DNA of 64,000 nucleotides from Pedobacter sp. AK013 (GTDB taxonomy: Bacteria; Bacteroidota; Bacteroidia; Sphingobacteriales; Sphingobacteriaceae): assembly GCF_014205835.1 (NCBI RefSeq), contig NZ_JACHCQ010000003.1, positions 62,001-126,000 of the forward strand, written 5' to 3'. The notes beneath the pieces were generated by a model that saw only the letters and a list, made by a program, of their open reading frames with translations, did not search any database and was not told the origin of the DNA. Of the stretch, positions 53,033 through 62,297 are shown piece by piece. The position numbers were made by a program, and so were the translations under genes. Numbering within the stretch: the stretch's first letter is position 1; each line of letters starts with the position of its first letter.

Positions 53033-54604
53033 ATGAAATTAAATTCTAACTTAACAGCCTTATTAAAGAAAACGCTTTTCGCTTTCCTAATCATTTCTTT
53101 AATCTCGGCCTGTAAAAAAACTCAGGAACCAAGCGTTATTTCGTCGAAAAACAATGATTTTAATAAAAATGGAATACCCACACCGTACTTCGACTGGTCT
53201 ACGGTAGATTATATGCCAACTCCCTCGGGTTCGCCAACAATTTTAGTGCCTTGGGCAAATGGCTCGGTAAGGGGGTTTACTTCCGACATTCAATATGATT
53301 ATTTGCCAGCTGACGGATGGAAATTACTATATAATACATTTGATCCTACTAAACCTTTGCCAAGCAATCCTTTTTTTGTCCTTTACAACAAATACAGAGC
53401 ATTATTGAGAATTTATATTTACGTTACAACAAATGGTTTTCAAAATTCTGATTATCTAACAACAGGATTAAACCTTGGTCCAAATAATATTAACTCCAAC
53501 ATGTTAAATTATGCTGGTCAAGACATTGTTAATGTTAATATTGACAGTAATGTTAAAATATCTTCAAAAATAGAACCAACTCAAATTGCATCAGGATCTT
53601 GGTATGCTACGCAATATGAGATAGCCTATGACAACAATATCCAAACCAGTACCTTTCAACAAATCGGTGTAAATGCAACTATCAATTGGACTAATGTAAG
53701 CACAATTTCTCTTGGAGGGACGGCTGAAGGTGAAATTAAAGGTTCAATCACTTCTCAAGGGAGTTCTCCTTTTTCATTATCAAAAATCCTAACGGGGACA
53801 CTGGATGCAGTTGGAGCATCTTTTTTTACTGCTAATAAAGGACAGAGTACTACCAATCCAGGGGAAGGGAATAAACTTGGATTACCTGCGGCTATTTTTA
53901 ATGCATCAAGTAGTGCTTTAACAAGTGGCTTATCTGATATTGTTAAAGGTTTCTTTAGTGGCATTTTCGGGGGTAAAACTGGAGGTACAAATCAATCAGT
54001 TTCCTTAACAACCAATACAAAAATTACCCTAACAGGAAATAGTACGCAAAATGGTGCCTTATGGCCTAATCCAGGCTTGGGATTAGGTATACCAGGAACG
54101 ATTAATAGCCAATCAGCAATAGGGTACGTACCATATTATAATGAACCTATGGGACTATTTTATTTAGCTAATACACCCAATGTTAATGCAACCTATATAT
54201 CTTATCCTGTTAATATTAGCGATCGCCTCAATGGATATTATGATAATCAGGTTGAATATATACTCAATAGCTCTTCTATTAATCCAATTTGGAATAATGC
54301 TGTAGTCAATACTAGCGCAGATGGTGTTTCCATTTCGGATTTTAAAAATGAAATTGTATTGATTCCTAACAATCCAGAGGTCGGTGGGCAATACGAAGCT
54401 GGTTTTAATGGAACTTTCGAAACGATTGGTGAGAAGAAAGTTTATACTTCTTTTTACTCGGTAAGTGCCAATATACATGGACGTACTAAAACCCAGTTTC
54501 CAAAAGGTAAACTGGCCGTAAGAATCTCCTTTCATGTCACCCCCAATGGTAATCCAGCAGCTAAATTCTTATACGTTAAAACCTTCTATGCAGTCGAAAA
54601 TTAA
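53033..54604 (+). CDS. Large lipoprotein of unknown function
   Basis: 523 residues with a lipobox (SLISAC, Cys27). I recognise no family. A beta-rich N-terminal part (about 45-215) is followed by a Gly/Ser/Thr-rich region (about 225-330) with two weakly hydrophobic, glycine-spaced segments (LSKILTGTLDAVGASFF and LTSGLSDIVKGFFSGIFGG), then a second beta-rich part ending KFLYVKTFYAVEN. The central part recalls membrane-inserting or pore-forming segments, but this is only a resemblance. It leads a cluster with a beta-barrel protein (120 bp downstream) and an S41 peptidase. A lower GC content than the core genes suggests an accessory origin. Confidence 0.75.
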   Translation: MKLNSNLTALLKKTLFAFLIISLISACKKTQEPSVISSKNNDFNKNGIPTPYFDWSTVDYMPTPSGSPTILVPWANGSVRGFTSDIQYDYLPADGWKLLYNTFDPTKPLPSNPFFVLYNKYRALLRIYIYVTTNGFQNSDYLTTGLNLGPNNINSNMLNYAGQDIVNVNIDSNVKISSKIEPTQIASGSWYATQYEIAYDNNIQTSTFQQIGVNATINWTNVSTISLGGTAEGEIKGSITSQGSSPFSLSKILTGTLDAVGASFFTANKGQSTTNPGEGNKLGLPAAIFNASSSALTSGLSDIVKGFFSGIFGGKTGGTNQSVSLTTNTKITLTGNSTQNGALWPNPGLGLGIPGTINSQSAIGYVPYYNEPMGLFYLANTPNVNATYISYPVNISDRLNGYYDNQVEYILNSSSINPIWNNAVVNTSADGVSISDFKNEIVLIPNNPEVGGQYEAGFNGTFETIGEKKVYTSFYSVSANIHGRTKTQFPKGKLAVRISFHVTPNGNPAAKFLYVKTFYAVEN

Positions 54605-54725
54605 ATAAATATAGCAATATATATTTGCCAGTTGCAGTTATTGCAACTGGCAATAAGCCAAGAGAATAATAATCAAATATTTAATATATTATAACAAGCT
54701 AATTAATATCCAAAAAGGGATAACA

Positions 54726-55457
54726 ATGTATAATATTTGTTTACTATTCAATAAATTCAGTTTAATCATATTTGTTTGCCTTGTAACATGTGGTCATTCC
54801 TTTGCTCAACAAGAATTGGGAATTGGGGGAGGTTTTAATATGAATACCTTAATCATTCAGAATGAAAGTAATAAAAACGTGCGAACGATCCCTAAACTAG
54901 GATACTCCATATTTTTTCATTCAAGATTCTGCTTAAATAAATCATTTGATTTAATACTCGAACCAGGAATAAGCGAAAAAAACTACCAAAGAAGATCGGT
55001 TGATAACCAATATATTGAAGAAACAACTACTAATAAATATTTGCAGTTACCTATAAATTTGGATACTAAAATACTTAAAGGCAAAAAAACAACAACGTAT
55101 TTAACTGTAGGTGCCACTATTGGCTATTGGATTAAATCCAACACAAGAGGGTATCTTCCTGATATTTTTAGCAGTTTTACTTCTTTTGAAAATACTGAAT
55201 ATTATAATCTAATCTATTTTAATGAAAAATATGCTTTTGACAAAAAAAAGGACAGGAGATATGATATTGCAATTAATCTGGGCTTCCGAGAGCGTTTTTA
55301 TATCCGAAATACGACCTTAAGCGTAAACGCTTTCATTACTAAATCGATTATTAGCCAACAGAACACTTATATGTTAAATCAAGAAATGCGAAGTAATCAG
55401 TCAATCACCCTTCAAATTGCATATTCTAAAAAGTTAAAGCATCATGAAGATAAGTAG
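54726..55457 (+). CDS. Outer membrane beta-barrel protein (PorT-like)
   Basis: 243 residues with a signal peptide (1-27, GHSFAQ) and alternating strand pattern in the style of the outer-membrane beta-barrel families common in this phylum: LGIGGGFNMNTL, IPKLGYSIFFHSRFCLNKSFDLILEPGIS, KYLQLPINLDTKIL, TTYLTVGATIGYWIK and the final SITLQIAYSKKLK. About eight strands are likely. Function is unknown. It overlaps the S41 peptidase gene by 14 bp, so the two are translationally coupled. Confidence 0.8.
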   Translation: MYNICLLFNKFSLIIFVCLVTCGHSFAQQELGIGGGFNMNTLIIQNESNKNVRTIPKLGYSIFFHSRFCLNKSFDLILEPGISEKNYQRRSVDNQYIEETTTNKYLQLPINLDTKILKGKKTTTYLTVGATIGYWIKSNTRGYLPDIFSSFTSFENTEYYNLIYFNEKYAFDKKKDRRYDIAINLGFRERFYIRNTTLSVNAFITKSIISQQNTYMLNQEMRSNQSITLQIAYSKKLKHHEDK

Positions 55458-56598
55458 ATGGCTTATTGTTTACTGCTTGATTACAACAACAGCAATTAGT
55501 TGTAAAAAAGAACAATCGCTTAATAAAGACCCTAAAAGTTTTAATGAAATTTATGAAACTTTCTGGAGAGAAATGAATATTAACTATGTTTATTGGGATA
55601 TCGATAAAACCAATTGGGATAGTTTATACAGTACCTATAAGCCTTTATTCAATAAACTTGACATTAATAATGAAAACGACATTAAAAGTTCAGTTTTATA
55701 TTTTAAAAATCTAACCGCCAAACTCACTGATTCACATTATAGTATTTCTTTTCAAAAGCAAATATTAAAAGACTCAAGTATCTATCCTGCATATACTAGA
55801 AACATTTCATTTAAAAAAATACACAATAAATATGACTTCACCAATCTAGTAACAAAATATTTAGACACGGCTTATCTATCTTCCAGTTACTTTTATAGCG
55901 AAAACAATACATCTAAACTACTCTTTACAAGGCTAGGAACTATAAATAAGCGCATCTTATATTTTGCTTGTAATCAATTTGCACTATTAAGAACGATTCA
56001 ATCAAAAGATCCAAACACAACATCACTATTAAACAAACTAGATTTTTATTTGAATGAATCTACAGATATTAAGGGATTAATATTTGACTTTAGGGGTAAC
56101 AATGGCGGCGATATTGTTGACCTTAATTATCTAATTGGAAAAATCATTGACAAACCAGTTCATTTTGGCTTCGTAAGATATAAAAATGGCAATAATCGCT
56201 TAGATTATACTCCTTGGATAAATACAACCGTAAGTCCGCAGAGTACATCTAAAAAATTTCAATATCCAATAGTTGTCTTGGTAGATAATTACTCAGCCTC
56301 CTTATCTGAAACTTTTGCAATGGTTATTCACACATTACCAAATGGAATTATTGTTGGAGAAAGAACTTGGGGAGCCACTGGCCCGATTGCTCATAATAAC
56401 ATTTATAACTATGGTAGTTTTATAATCCATGACTTTATGAATGTTACCATGGCTTCTGGAGAATTTAAATATTTAGATAATAAAAGTTATGAAGAAATTG
56501 GTTTTCCACCGGACATCAGCGCAGCATTTAGCCTACCCTCTTATCAGGCAGGCATCGATTCCCAATTACAAAAAGCCATAGATATATTTATGAAATAA
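55444..56598 (+). CDS. Tricorn-like S41-family peptidase lipoprotein
   Basis: 384 residues with lipobox TAISC (Cys20). The N-terminal helical region has LTDSHYSI with the Ser97-His98 pair typical of tricorn-like S41 enzymes. The C-terminal catalytic core has GLIFDFRGNNGG (211-222), VLVDNYSASLSETFA with the probable nucleophile Ser284 or Ser286 and Glu289, GERTWGATGP where C-terminal-processing proteases have a catalytic Lys, and the usual end EEIGFPPDISAAF. No PDZ domain is seen. It may process surface or periplasmic proteins, perhaps its own neighbours; that is inference. Confidence 0.85.
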   Translation: MKISRWLIVYCLITTTAISCKKEQSLNKDPKSFNEIYETFWREMNINYVYWDIDKTNWDSLYSTYKPLFNKLDINNENDIKSSVLYFKNLTAKLTDSHYSISFQKQILKDSSIYPAYTRNISFKKIHNKYDFTNLVTKYLDTAYLSSSYFYSENNTSKLLFTRLGTINKRILYFACNQFALLRTIQSKDPNTTSLLNKLDFYLNESTDIKGLIFDFRGNNGGDIVDLNYLIGKIIDKPVHFGFVRYKNGNNRLDYTPWINTTVSPQSTSKKFQYPIVVLVDNYSASLSETFAMVIHTLPNGIIVGERTWGATGPIAHNNIYNYGSFIIHDFMNVTMASGEFKYLDNKSYEEIGFPPDISAAFSLPSYQAGIDSQLQKAIDIFMK

Positions 56599-56675
56599 AC
56601 ATATAAAATACCTCTGTTTTGCACAGGTGTTTTATATGTTTATCTGCTAATATAAACTGAATACTAATTGTTCAG

Positions 56676-58571
56676 CTAAAGTTTTTTAGCTGCTTCAATA
56701 ATCTCTTCTACTACTCCCGGATCAAGCAGTGTAGACGTATCCCCTAGGTTACCGGTTTCTCCTTCGGCAATTTTACGCAGAATTCTGCGCATAATTTTGC
56801 CTGAACGTGTTTTTGGTAGACCAGAAACAAATAATATCTTATCAGGCTTTGCAATAGCCCCAATTACGCGGGTAACGGTCTGCAATATATCTTTTTTAGA
56901 TAAATCTGCCTCGCCATGCATGTCCGGATAAATAACAAAAGCATAAATCCCCTGCCCTTTTACATCATGAGGGTAGCCCACCACAGCGCTTTCTACCACA
57001 CCAGCATGCATGTTAATGGCATTTTCTACTTCTGCAGTACCAATCCTGTGTCCCGAAACATTTAATACGTCATCCACACGGCCGGTAATTCTATAATATC
57101 CATCTTCATCCCGTAAACAGCCATCACCGGTAAAATATAAATTATCGTAAGTAGAGAAATAAGTTTGTTTGCAACGCTCATGGTCGCCATAAGTAGTGCG
57201 CAACATGCCTGGCCAAGGAAATTTAATGCAGAGATTACCCATTACCCCATTTCCTTCAATTTCATTCCCGTTTTCATCAACTAAAATTGGCTGAATTCCT
57301 GGTAAAGGTAATGTAGCAAAACTAGGTTTGGTTGGGGTTACCGTAGCAATAGGCGAAATCATAATCCCTCCGGTCTCTGTTTGCCACCAGGTATCCACAA
57401 TAGGCGCTTTACCGTGCCCGATTTTTTCATCAAACCAATGCCAGGCCTCTTCGTTAATCGGCTCCCCTACTGAGCCTAAAACGCGGATCGTGCTTAAATC
57501 TTTTCCGTTGAGTGGGTCGTCGCCATAACTCATTAAAGAACGGATGGCTGTAGGCGCGGTGTATAAGGTATTTACTTGATGTTTTTCTACAATATCCCAA
57601 AAACGAGATGGGCTTGGGTAAGTTGGAATTCCTTCGAACAATACAGATGTTGCCCCTTGCGAAAGCGGTCCATAAACAATATAAGAGTGACCTGTAATCC
57701 AGCCAATATCTGCCGTACAGAAATAAACTTCACCCGGCTGGTAATTAAACACATTTGAAAAAGTATAACCTGCATAAACCATATACCCCCCGCAGGTATG
57801 CACAACACCTTTAGGTTTTCCTGTGGAGCCAGAAGTATACAGAATAAAGAGCATATCCTCCGCATCCATTTCTTCCGCTTCACAGATATCATTTACGTGT
57901 TTAACCTCATCTTCCCACCATACATCCCTGCCTTTCAGCATCGAAACAGGTGTACGGATATGGGTTAACACGATACATTTTTCTACCGTTGGGCAACCAA
58001 TTAAGGCATCGTCAATTACATCTTTTAAAGGAATCTGTTTATTGCCACGATAAGAACCATCGGCAGTAATCACTACTTTACATTGCGAATCGTTAATCCT
58101 GTCGGCAATAGATTTAGCAGAAAACCCACCAAAAATAACCGAATGAACGGCACCAATTCTGGCACAGGCCAAAACAGCAATAGCCAGTTCGGGCACCATG
58201 GGCATATAAATACAGATACGGTCGCCTTTTTTAGCACCATTACGTTTTAAAACGTTGGCAAAACGGCAAACGCGTTCGTGCAACATTTTATAAGTATAAG
58301 TAACACTTTCTTCTTCAGGATTATTAGGTTCCCAAACAATAGCAGGTTTATCTCCATTGGTAGCTAAGTGCCGATCTAAACAATTTTCGGTAATATTAAG
58401 TTTAGCGCCTTCGAACCACTTGATATTTGGTTCGTTAAAGTTCCAGGATAATACCTTGAACCAAGGTTTGCGCCATTGAAAGTTTTGCGCCACTTCGCCC
58501 CAAAACTGCTCTGGGTTTTCTACGCTTTTCTTATAATCTTCTTCGTATTGCTTAAAAGATGTAATTTGCAT
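56676..58571 (-). CDS. acs: Acetyl-CoA synthetase
   Basis: 631 residues of the AMP-forming acyl-CoA synthetase superfamily, activating acetate to acetyl-CoA. Motifs include the ATP-binding YTSGSTGKPKGV (about 265), GWITGHSYIVYGPL, WWQTETGG, YFTGDGCLRDEDGYYRITGRVDDVLNVSGHR and the C-terminal PKTRSGKIMRR with the catalytic Lys that is usually regulated by acetylation. The length and N-terminus fit Acs rather than propionyl-CoA synthetase, though that cannot be fully excluded. It is monocistronic with a 14-bp palindrome about 85 bp upstream. Confidence 0.96.
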   Translation of the reverse strand: MQITSFKQYEEDYKKSVENPEQFWGEVAQNFQWRKPWFKVLSWNFNEPNIKWFEGAKLNITENCLDRHLATNGDKPAIVWEPNNPEEESVTYTYKMLHERVCRFANVLKRNGAKKGDRICIYMPMVPELAIAVLACARIGAVHSVIFGGFSAKSIADRINDSQCKVVITADGSYRGNKQIPLKDVIDDALIGCPTVEKCIVLTHIRTPVSMLKGRDVWWEDEVKHVNDICEAEEMDAEDMLFILYTSGSTGKPKGVVHTCGGYMVYAGYTFSNVFNYQPGEVYFCTADIGWITGHSYIVYGPLSQGATSVLFEGIPTYPSPSRFWDIVEKHQVNTLYTAPTAIRSLMSYGDDPLNGKDLSTIRVLGSVGEPINEEAWHWFDEKIGHGKAPIVDTWWQTETGGIMISPIATVTPTKPSFATLPLPGIQPILVDENGNEIEGNGVMGNLCIKFPWPGMLRTTYGDHERCKQTYFSTYDNLYFTGDGCLRDEDGYYRITGRVDDVLNVSGHRIGTAEVENAINMHAGVVESAVVGYPHDVKGQGIYAFVIYPDMHGEADLSKKDILQTVTRVIGAIAKPDKILFVSGLPKTRSGKIMRRILRKIAEGETGNLGDTSTLLDPGVVEEIIEAAKKL

Positions 58572-58655
58572 TGCTTGTTTTTATATTTTGGATTAGTGGG
58601 GCTAATTTAAATAAATAATAATAAGGAAAAATAGTCTAATCGTATCAAAATGAAT

Positions 58656-58669
58656 ATCAAACGTTTGAT
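58656..58669. promoter_or_regulatory. Perfect palindrome ATCAAACGTTTGAT upstream of acs
   Basis: A 14-bp palindrome with a central CG, like LacI-family operators but with a different outer sequence from those of the mannan locus. It lies in the 290-bp space between acs and rpmB, which otherwise holds no gene. Confidence 0.45.
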
Positions 58670-58860
58670 CCGGAATATTTATTTTTAATAGATGTAATAT
58701 ATGAAGATTTTAATATTTGGCGTTTACAAACCTTTTCAGCCTATAAATATTAATTACAAAAATATTTAGCTGTACTATTGCTGTTTACAATTATTATTCA
58801 GATATTTGCACACTCTTAAAAAAATTAAGCGGACGATATTAACAACTATATTTACAAGTC

Positions 58861-59094
58861 ATGTCAAGAGTTTGTGATTTAACAGGAAAAAAAGCAATGG
58901 TAGGTAACAACGTTTCTCACTCGAACGTTAAAACCAAACGCAAATTTTACCCAAACCTACAACTTCAGAAATTTTATATTCCTGAGGAAAACCGTTGGAT
59001 TACGTTGAAAGTTTCTACTTCAGCGATTAAAACCATCAATAAAGTGGGCATTAGCGAAGCAATTAACCGTTTCGTAAAAAAAGGATTTTTGTAA
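58861..59094 (+). CDS. rpmB: 50S ribosomal protein L28
   Basis: 77 residues, full length. The L28 signature is at the start ([21 protein letters not shown]) and the basic [11 protein letters not shown] follows. It leads the rpmB-rpmG-DUF4295 cluster, an order conserved in Bacteroidota. A TATATTTA box at 58847-58854 is a plausible -7 element and would give a very short leader. Confidence 0.97.
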   Translation: MSRVCDLTGKKAMVGNNVSHSNVKTKRKFYPNLQLQKFYIPEENRWITLKVSTSAIKTINKVGISEAINRFVKKGFL

Positions 59095-59138
59095 AAAACA
59101 TTAACTGTTGAGATTAACAGTTTTCAATTTATATTAAA

Positions 59139-59321
59139 ATGGCAAAAAAAGGTAACAGAGTTCAGGTTATTTTAGAATGTACTGAACATAAAGAAAGTGG
59201 CATGCCAGGTATGTCTAGATATATTTCTACCAAAAACCGTAAAAACACTACTGAAAGATTAGAATTGAAAAAATTCAATCCAGTATTGAGAAAAGTAACC
59301 GTACATAAAGAAATTAAATAG
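59139..59321 (+). CDS. rpmG: 50S ribosomal protein L33
   Basis: 60 residues, complete: [51 protein letters not shown]. It lacks the zinc-binding Cys pairs of the C+ form (a single Cys remains), so it is a C- type L33. It follows rpmB by 44 bp and precedes the DUF4295 gene. Confidence 0.97.
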   Translation: MAKKGNRVQVILECTEHKESGMPGMSRYISTKNRKNTTERLELKKFNPVLRKVTVHKEIK

Positions 59322-59418
59322 GTTTAGCATAAAAGACCAAAGCTTAAAGACTAAAGCATTTGCAAGTCTTAAATCTAATGTCTGATATCTCAAATCTAAT
59401 AATTAAAATTATAAGAAC

Positions 59419-59574
59419 ATGGCAAAGAAAGTAGTTGCAACCCTTAAAACAGGTACAGGTAAAGAATATTCGAAAGTAATTACAATGGTAAAATCACCAA
59501 AAACCGGTGCTTACTCATTCAAAGAACTTATCGTACACAACGACCACGTAAAAGATGCTATCGCATCTAAATAA
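59419..59574 (+). CDS. DUF4295 family protein (small ribosome-associated candidate)
   Basis: 51 residues starting MAKKVVATLKTGTGKEYSKV and ending DHVKDAIASK. It is a very short basic protein of the Bacteroidota-specific DUF4295 family, regularly found after rpmG. The conserved position suggests a ribosomal or ribosome-associated role. The preceding 90 bp contain a degenerate AAAGACTAAAG-type repeat. A terminator follows the stop. Confidence 0.9.
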   Translation: MAKKVVATLKTGTGKEYSKVITMVKSPKTGAYSFKELIVHNDHVKDAIASK

Positions 59575-59602
59575 GGTTAATATTTTTTAATATAAAAATA
59601 TT

Positions 59603-59638
59603 AAAGGCCGTTCCGTTTTAACCGGAAGGGCTTTTTTT
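59603..59638 (+). terminator. Intrinsic terminator after the DUF4295 gene
   Basis: AAAGGCCGTTCCG and CGGAAGGGCTTT pair with one bulge and a mismatch, followed by a T7 run. It ends just 20 bp before the ftsY ATG, so ftsY may be expressed by read-through or from an overlapping promoter. Confidence 0.75.
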
Positions 59639-59657
59639 GTTATTGCAAATTTTAGAT

Positions 59658-60620
59658 ATGGGTTTATTCGATTTTTTCAAAAAGAAAGAAACTGCACCTG
59701 AAGCTCAGGAAGCGCTGGATAAAGGTTTAGAGAAAACTAAAGACGGTTTCTTTAATAAAATTACCAAAGCCGTAGCAGGAAAATCTTCTGTTGATGATGA
59801 AGTTCTCGATAATCTGGAAGAAGTTTTAGTTACTTCTGATGTAGGCGTAAGCACTACATTAAAAATTATCAAACGTATTGAAGAACGTGTTGCTAAAGAC
59901 AAATACCTCAATACCTCAGAGTTAAATTTTATCCTGCGGGATGAAATCCAGTTGCTGTTATCTGAAAACAACAGTAACGATTTCCGTCAGTTCGAATATG
60001 GCGATCATAAACCTTACGTAATTATGGTGGTTGGCGTAAATGGTGTTGGTAAAACAACTACCATCGGAAAACTGGCACATAAACTTAAAGAATCGGGACT
60101 TAAAGTAGTATTAGGCGCTGCCGATACCTTTAGAGCCGCAGCTGTTGATCAGATTAAACTTTGGGGCGAACGCGTTGGCGTACGCGTTGTGGCACAGGCC
60201 ATGGGTTCTGATCCTGCTTCTGTTGCCTTTGATACCTTACAGTCTGCTGTGGCCAATAATGAAGATGTAGTAATTATCGATACTGCCGGGCGCTTACACA
60301 ACAAAATCGGCTTGATGAACGAGTTGGGTAAAATTAAGCAGGTGATGCAAAAGGTAGTACCAGGCGCACCACACGAAATTTTACTGGTATTAGATGCCTC
60401 AACCGGACAAAACGCTTTTGAGCAGTGCAAACAGTTTACCGAAGCTACTGATGTTAATGCATTGGCCATTACTAAATTAGATGGAACAGCGAAAGGCGGT
60501 GTGGTAATTGGCATTTCCGATCAATTTAAAATTCCAGTTAAATACATTGGCGTAGGTGAAAAAATTGGCGACTTACAGCTTTTTGACAAGAAAGAGTTTG
60601 TAAATAGCCTGTTTAAATAG
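59658..60620 (+). CDS. ftsY: Signal recognition particle receptor FtsY
   Basis: 320 residues from the ATG at 59658; a TTG-initiated extension would begin inside the terminator and is not credible. The N domain has LEEVLVTSDVGV. The G domain has GVNGVGKTT (127-135), DTFRAAAVDQI, DTAGRLHN and TKLDGTAKGG, with the final GVGEKIGDLQLFDKKEFV. It receives the SRP-ribosome complex at the inner membrane. The long acidic A domain of enterobacterial FtsY is absent, as usual in this phylum. Confidence 0.97.
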   Translation: MGLFDFFKKKETAPEAQEALDKGLEKTKDGFFNKITKAVAGKSSVDDEVLDNLEEVLVTSDVGVSTTLKIIKRIEERVAKDKYLNTSELNFILRDEIQLLLSENNSNDFRQFEYGDHKPYVIMVVGVNGVGKTTTIGKLAHKLKESGLKVVLGAADTFRAAAVDQIKLWGERVGVRVVAQAMGSDPASVAFDTLQSAVANNEDVVIIDTAGRLHNKIGLMNELGKIKQVMQKVVPGAPHEILLVLDASTGQNAFEQCKQFTEATDVNALAITKLDGTAKGGVVIGISDQFKIPVKYIGVGEKIGDLQLFDKKEFVNSLFK

Positions 60621-60640
60621 GCTCGATTATTTTAATGCCA

Positions 60641-60707
60641 TCGTCATGCTGAATTTATTTCAGCATCTGTTTAGAAAAAAGACCCTGAAATAAATTCAGG
60701 GTGACGG
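60641..60707. repeat. REP-like repeat pair between ftsY and rimO
   Basis: ATGCTGAATTTATTTCAGCA and CCCTGAAATAAATTCAGGG are two palindromes of the dispersed family in opposite orientation, separated by 18 bp. Confidence 0.7.
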
Positions 60708-60740
60708 CTATATTAACACAGTAAAGATCAAGTGTAAAAG

Positions 60741-62072
60741 ATGAATACCAAAATAGTAAGAAGTAAAAGCGCGATTAAACAGCCTAAAATTAATGTAATT
60801 ACATTAGGTTGTTCAAAAAATATATACGATTCGGAAGTATTGATGGGGCAGTTGCGTGGCAACAACTTAAATGTTGTGCACGAATCAGACAAAATGGGTA
60901 AAGATGATATCGTTGTAATCAATACCTGCGGTTTTATCGATAATGCTAAACAAGAATCAATTGATACCATCTTACAGTTCAGTGAGCTAAAAGAAGCTGG
61001 TAAAATTGGTAAAGTAGTGGTTACGGGTTGCTTATCTGAACGCTACAAACCTGAACTGGAATCAGAAATCACCAACGTTGATGCTTTTTTTGGCACTAAC
61101 GACCTGCAGAATATATTACATGAGTTAGGCGCCAATTACAAGCACGAGCTTATCGGTGAGCGCTTGCTAACCACTCCTTCTCATTTTGCTTATTTCAAAA
61201 TTGCTGAAGGTTGTAACCGTCCTTGCTCTTTCTGTGCCATCCCTTTAATGCGTGGCAAGCACTTGAGCAAGCCGATGGAAGAGTTGGTTAACGAAGCCAA
61301 AATATTGGCCAAAAATGGCACAAAAGAACTAATTTTAATTGCTCAGGATCTTACCTATTACGGTTTAGACCTTTATGGCGTGCGTAAGTTAGATGAGTTG
61401 ATGCGTCGCCTTTCAGATGTTCCTGGAATCGAATGGATCCGCTTGCAATATGCCTACCCTTCCGGTTTCCCGATGGAAATTTTAGACGCCATGAACGAAC
61501 GCGACAACATCTGCAAATATCTGGATATGCCTTTACAGCACATTACCGATAACATGCTAAAATCGATGCGCCGTGGCACAACCAAACAAAAAACCATCGA
61601 TTTAGTTAACCAGATTAGGGATAAGGTACCAAACATTGCCATGCGTACCACGCTAATATGTGGATATCCAGGCGAAACAGAACGCGATTTTGAAGAAATG
61701 AAGGAATGGGTTGCCGAAACCAAATTCGATCGTTTAGGCTGCTTTACCTATTCGCACGAAGAAAAAACACACGCACATACTTTGGTTGATGATATCCCTG
61801 AAGACGTGAAGCAACAACGTGTAGATGATATTATGGAAATACAACAAGGCATTTCATTTGATATTAACCAGGAAAAAGTAGGCAAAATCTTTAAAGTACT
61901 GGTTGATAAAAAAGAAGGTGATTTCTTTGTAGGCAGAACGGAGTTCGATTCGCCTGAAGTTGATAATGAAGTGTTAATTGATGCTGCTACAGGTTATGCT
62001 GCTAATGGGAGCTTTGTTAATGTGAAGATAGACAGGGCCGAAGATTTCGATTTATACGGAACTATAATTTAA
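60741..62072 (+). CDS. rimO: Ribosomal protein uS12 methylthiotransferase RimO
   Basis: 443 residues. The N-terminal UPF0004 domain carries three cluster-binding cysteines (Cys24 in TLGCSKN, Cys63 in NTCGFID, Cys97 in VTGCLSE). The radical SAM motif is CNRPCSFC (Cys158, Cys162, Cys165). A C-terminal TRAM domain (about 375-443) has KIFKVLVDKKEGDFFVGRTEFDSPEVD. It methylthiolates an Asp of ribosomal protein S12. The LGCSKNIYDSE start separates RimO from MiaB. A strong terminator follows. Confidence 0.97.
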   Translation: MNTKIVRSKSAIKQPKINVITLGCSKNIYDSEVLMGQLRGNNLNVVHESDKMGKDDIVVINTCGFIDNAKQESIDTILQFSELKEAGKIGKVVVTGCLSERYKPELESEITNVDAFFGTNDLQNILHELGANYKHELIGERLLTTPSHFAYFKIAEGCNRPCSFCAIPLMRGKHLSKPMEELVNEAKILAKNGTKELILIAQDLTYYGLDLYGVRKLDELMRRLSDVPGIEWIRLQYAYPSGFPMEILDAMNERDNICKYLDMPLQHITDNMLKSMRRGTTKQKTIDLVNQIRDKVPNIAMRTTLICGYPGETERDFEEMKEWVAETKFDRLGCFTYSHEEKTHAHTLVDDIPEDVKQQRVDDIMEIQQGISFDINQEKVGKIFKVLVDKKEGDFFVGRTEFDSPEVDNEVLIDAATGYAANGSFVNVKIDRAEDFDLYGTII

Positions 62073-62088
62073 AAAACATACAAATACG

Positions 62089-62119
62089 AAACCCCAAAAG
62101 CTGTGCTTTTGGGGTTTTT
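62089..62119 (+). terminator. Intrinsic terminator of rimO
   Basis: AACCCCAAAAG and CTTTTGGGGTT form an 11-bp perfect stem with a CTGTG loop and T-run. Confidence 0.9.
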
Positions 62120-62297
62120 GTTTTTATAAACATTAAGATATTCGCTTTTAGCTGTAGCGAATAACATCACGTCATCGTTTAAAGAATAGAACCATATATA
62201 GGAGCACTAAATCAAATTGATTAAACAATTATGGTTAATTGCAATTAAACGGAACATACCCTCCTTAAAAGTATAACTATTCAATAATTTAAACTAC

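Noticed and set aside
59637-59657. TTG start for ftsY
   Set aside because: It would place the start codon in the T-run of the preceding terminator, and the ATG at 59658 gives the conserved N-terminus MGLFDFFKK.
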